Below are positions 8,101 to 9,098 of a stretch of DNA of 9,098 bases, piece by piece. Position numbers and translations under genes: made by a program. Within the stretch, counting starts at the first letter, position 1. Each line of letters begins with the position of its first letter. The stretch lies in NCBI GenBank assembly GCA_026991055.1, contig JALXCE010000015.1:1-9098 (forward strand), read 5' to 3'. Below the pieces are notes generated by a model. It was not told the DNA's origin, did not search any database, and worked only from the letters and a program-made list of their open reading frames with translations. This DNA comes from Caldifarciminota bacterium. GTDB lineage: Bacteria; Hydrothermota; Hydrothermia; B15-G9; WFZT01.

Positions 8101-8476
8101 GCGTAAAAATTCCCTCGCAAAGCCTTATCTCCTTGATGAAATTCGAATCCTCGAACAAATCTGGGAATTCATTACAGGGAAAGACAAACCCAACGGCAAG
8201 CCACGCCTGAGCACCACTCAGATGTTCGCCCTTAGAGAGATGATCGAAACCAAGCGTGAGGGATGGTTTGATGATCCTGAAGACTCGTTGTCAGACCCCA
8301 ATTTTAGAGCATTTTGCAATGATTTATTCATCAATGCCGAATGGCAGTGGGGTAAACCTGATGACAAAAAGTTAAAATGGCTTACAGAGATGGCGGTTCA
8401 AGGCTATTTCACCGATGCGATTTACCTTTTCCATCACATCATGAAACAGGACATCGAGGTAGGCAACAATGATTAA
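5117..8476 (+). CDS. csx11: Cas10-family large subunit, Csx11 type, with HD nuclease and degenerate cyclase (subtype III-C)
   Basis: This is the 1119-residue large subunit of a type III effector. An N-terminal HD domain carries FLHDVGKL (H24-D25), then KHHG (H82-H83) and RIDRLDS (100-106), so single-stranded DNA cleavage is plausible. Near 214-228 is DITLWDHSISTAILF, a Cas10 hallmark. A zinc knuckle is formed by C439-x2-C442 and C466-x2-C469. The first palm starts near RLALIVGYFPLEHWL (511-525) and lacks the usual acidic pattern. The second palm should carry GGDD just before FLAIVPADRA; here the residues are AEPRTFM (765-771), followed by AIVPADRA and LPLHIGVVFAYRKMPLRA (801-818). Loss of GGDD implies no cyclic oligoadenylate synthesis. 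Size and divergence match the Csx11 family, the Cas10 of subtype III-C (MTH326-like). ATG 5117 is chosen over GTG 5102 because of its Shine-Dalgarno site. The end overlaps the next gene by 8 bases. Family assignment is from memory of motifs. Confidence 0.9.
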   Translation: MVDLKKLLEKREEILKTELFMFLHDVGKLHPHHQGKFLKKERFKDYKHDKHILKLAPSNFETWVFELKIDYTATLASIIEKHHGKVTQKDDGITAVYSQRIDRLDSSWDRDWIISPPNYDLLKTVQSPQVLIDSFAGFSKYVYRRKENLLICIIPSRKADINLLQIALDDTLHAIELAHSNNLLHTYQSRNILFQFFRLAMQIACGDTRLSVNDITLWDHSISTAILFKSLASWSVLLNPDLNNKRKFPSSDDKKFTRWFHPQLLPLRIDGLRYLSASNNIPDLLGRRKLLTKIYDELQNILEWEFPLAGEVYRDENGPVFLTFLRDENGQGKVPLSQLYLPKDSPSNPQTEHILPGAYKKAITLEECIRQAVIELSQGDLTLPPEISLVTYTQKRTDTQEEKSLGELLADEQKEGLWLQADVSVIQNAWKNSAKENVCSVCGLRPLGFGATDEKERKKAISRKMCGVCLKRRADRAKSWAQGIEKSSEERFQNGHPGTVWLDEVADTNGRLALIVGYFPLEHWLDGTLVRSLSMFKRDAAQNEPVNHQISVLDDQGKSVDVILGPKPVSYSRIRRIWETTRRFWQDVAPTDVPPEELQNFCQQNNLALDYLWEGPLSLKDSLAGKIVGEAGPRLKIEGIPDQILKNGKLGKYHAYELVLPNNVKIAVLWDPPNKRLITVENLVYIARNLGWNIPKRQENESKEDYESRLHKEAADFVRNALHDKTISLNIPPEYGAKSETITTFKAQVSEISDSFYTPLIPILAEPRTFMAIVPADRAFEIVKAIKAKYEREMGKVRNRLPLHIGVVFAYRKMPLRAIMDAGRRMLEQKWKDMVWEIVPDDGDYGFLSGGKEITTDKDLDENVLENEYKEIKDDQFKKWHRIVLRQKVQPSYQQTKKEMFRYVVWYVPTVMGDGETDDYWYPYVFLAQEDEPKDREIYYKTDMVNPWNPDHPWLVHVSKLAKGDKIYFTPATFDFEFLDFNARRFEIAYDEDGKRKNSLAKPYLLDEIRILEQIWEFITGKDKPNGKPRLSTTQMFALREMIETKREGWFDDPEDSLSDPNFRAFCNDLFINAEWQWGKPDDKKLKWLTEMAVQGYFTDAIYLFHHIMKQDIEVGNND

Positions 8477-8693
8477 GGACAAAAAAATCTGGCAGAAATT
8501 TGAAGCCGAATTTACGAGGAACGAAAATCTGACCATCGAGCAGAAGTTTAAAATACTTGAGGCGATGCTTGAGGAGGCGAAATCGCTCGGCGTCTGGCCA
8601 CCTAAAGACCCATTAGAAGGCATAGAAGTCGATATAAAACTTGCGAGGGCAATCAATGCTATTCAAAGAACGCCTCGTGAAAATAGCAAGTGA
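8469..8693 (+). CDS. Small helical protein, partner of a nucleotidyltransferase (toxin-antitoxin-like)
   Basis: A 74-residue charged, helical protein. Its middle reads NLTIEQKFKILEAMLEEAKSLG, then WPPKDPLEGIEVDIKLARAIN. The pattern of a short helical protein with E-x-K-F-x-I-L-E-A and P-x-D-P-L-E-G-x-E-V-D-I-x-L-A-R-x-x-N recalls small proteins commonly found directly upstream of AbiEii-type nucleotidyltransferases in bacteria and archaea. The start is well placed: GAGGTAGG lies just upstream and the ATG is inside the cas10 end (8-base overlap). Its own end overlaps the nucleotidyltransferase by 38 bases. Such pairs are thought to act as toxin-antitoxin or abortive-infection modules. I cannot say which partner would be toxic, and no enzymatic motif is visible in this protein. 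Confidence 0.72.
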   Translation: MIKDKKIWQKFEAEFTRNENLTIEQKFKILEAMLEEAKSLGVWPPKDPLEGIEVDIKLARAINAIQRTPRENSK

Positions 8694-8874
8694 ACTTGAC
8701 AGAGCAGGGATCGATTACATGGTGATCGGCGGTCAAGCGGTTCTCGTTTATGGCGAGCCGAGACCAACCATAAATATCGACATCATAAGCGAGGTTGTAT
8801 CCTCACAAGATAGACAAAGTGTTAGTAAACTCTTAATTTTTCGCAAGATTTTAAAGGAGGTAAAGGATGAGTGA
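8656..8874 (+). CDS. Truncated minimal nucleotidyltransferase (AbiEii/MNT-like), probably inactive
   Basis: The 72-residue frame contains the N-terminal signature of the family: AGIDYMVIGGQAVLVYGEPRPT with G25-G26, then I-N40-I-D42-I. Family members normally read D-x-D here to bind metal, so the first Asp is replaced by Asn (AAT; GAT would need one base change). Full-length relatives are usually much longer (roughly 150-200 residues). Here the protein ends soon after the fold's first strands with FRKILKEVKDE, which resembles a C-terminal tail. An internal deletion that kept the frame is my inference. The ATG at 8656 has GAGGG six bases upstream; a TTG at 8641 is an alternative. The last 8 bases overlap cmr4. 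Possible roles are a decaying toxin-antitoxin remnant or a leader for translational coupling of cmr4. Confidence 0.7.
   Translation: MLFKERLVKIASELDRAGIDYMVIGGQAVLVYGEPRPTINIDIISEVVSSQDRQSVSKLLIFRKILKEVKDE
8853..8860 (+). promoter_or_regulatory. Strong ribosome binding site of cmr4
   Basis: AAAGGAGG lies six bases before ATG 8867, inside the end of the nucleotidyltransferase frame. It is the best Shine-Dalgarno site in the window, consistent with the high copy number needed for the backbone subunit. Confidence 0.8.
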
Positions 8875-9098
8875 CACATATAGGTTTTTCATCATGACAG
8901 CTGACCCGGTCCATGTCGGCACAGGTGGCATGAGATTGGGCAGGGTGGACAACACCATCGTCCGTGAGCCCGGAACCAATCTGCCGAAGATTCCAGGAAC
9001 GGCGCTTCACGGCGCAATCAGGATGTATGCGGCAAGGAGATATGGGAAGTCTCAATGTGCGGGTCAAAAGGGGCACTGCGGTCAGCCCACATGCCCAA
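8867..9098 (+). CDS. cmr4: Type III effector backbone RAMP Cmr4 (partial, runs past window end)
   Basis: Only the first 77 codons are present and the frame is open to the window edge. The sequence begins MSDTYRFFIMTADPVHVGTG, then RLGRVDNTIVREPGT (23-37) and LPKIPGTALHGAIRMYA, which is the standard Cmr4/Csm3 (Cas7) N-terminal pattern. D28 in GRVDNTIVRE occupies the place of the Asp (D26 in Pyrococcus furiosus Cmr4) that cuts target RNA at six-base intervals, so RNA cleavage should be preserved. C63, C70 and C76 within the CAGQKGHCGQPTCP stretch suggest a zinc-binding loop shared with related Cmr4 proteins. The stop of the nucleotidyltransferase gene overlaps its start by 8 bases. Cmr5 and cmr3 are expected next, outside the window. 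Confidence 0.92.
   Translation, partial: MSDTYRFFIMTADPVHVGTGGMRLGRVDNTIVREPGTNLPKIPGTALHGAIRMYAARRYGKSQCAGQKGHCGQPTCP

Noticed and set aside
7373..8158. Long open frame of 261 codons on the - strand opposite cas10
   Set aside because: It lies wholly antisense to a strongly supported gene, and its product shows no family motif and has composition typical of antisense frames.
8822..9076. Open frame of 84 codons on the - strand at the right edge
   Set aside because: Antisense to the clear Cmr4 start and to the end of the nucleotidyltransferase; no motif supports it.

Overview
The window looks like chromosomal DNA from a Gram-negative bacterium, probably a thermophile. The Gram-negative call rests on a Kdo-pathway gene (arabinose-5-phosphate isomerase). 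The bacterial call rests on good sigma-70-type promoters, including an exact TTGACA -35 box for the tRNA, and on Shine-Dalgarno sites. The thermophile suggestion rests only on the Lys/Glu-rich protein style and on the kind of CRISPR system. No species can be named from the sequence alone.

Left part (1-2240): the tail of an unidentified protein is followed by a two-gene, overlapping + strand unit. This unit is thpR (RNA 2',3'-cyclic phosphodiesterase) and kdsD (arabinose-5-phosphate isomerase with SIS and two CBS domains). Converging on it from the - strand is a small membrane protein resembling the three-TM holins of phages and gene transfer agents. It lies just downstream of a tRNA-Pro(UGG) gene with its own strong promoter. 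The kdsD and holin stop codons overlap.

Middle (2240-2589): an AT-rich intergenic region carries divergent promoters, one for the tRNA (- strand) and a plausible one for the CRISPR operon (+ strand).

Right part (2590-9098, open at the right edge): a type III CRISPR-Cas effector operon in the order cmr1, cmr6-like RAMP, giant Cas10 of the Csx11 family, a two-gene minimal nucleotidyltransferase module, cmr4 (cut by the window end). The gene order and the Cas10 sequence point to the rare subtype III-C. The Cas10 keeps an HD nuclease motif, but the place where the GGDD cyclase motif should stand reads AEPRTFM. Cmr4 keeps the Asp expected to cut target RNA. The complex therefore looks equipped for DNA cutting (HD) and RNA cutting (Cmr4) but not for cyclic oligoadenylate signalling. 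No CARF effector, cas6, cas1, cas2 or CRISPR array is visible in the window.

The two most unusual points are the partner/nucleotidyltransferase pair embedded by overlapping reading frames between cas10 and cmr4, with the nucleotidyltransferase shortened and missing one metal-binding Asp, and an imperfect palindromic repeat between the cmr6-like gene and cas10.
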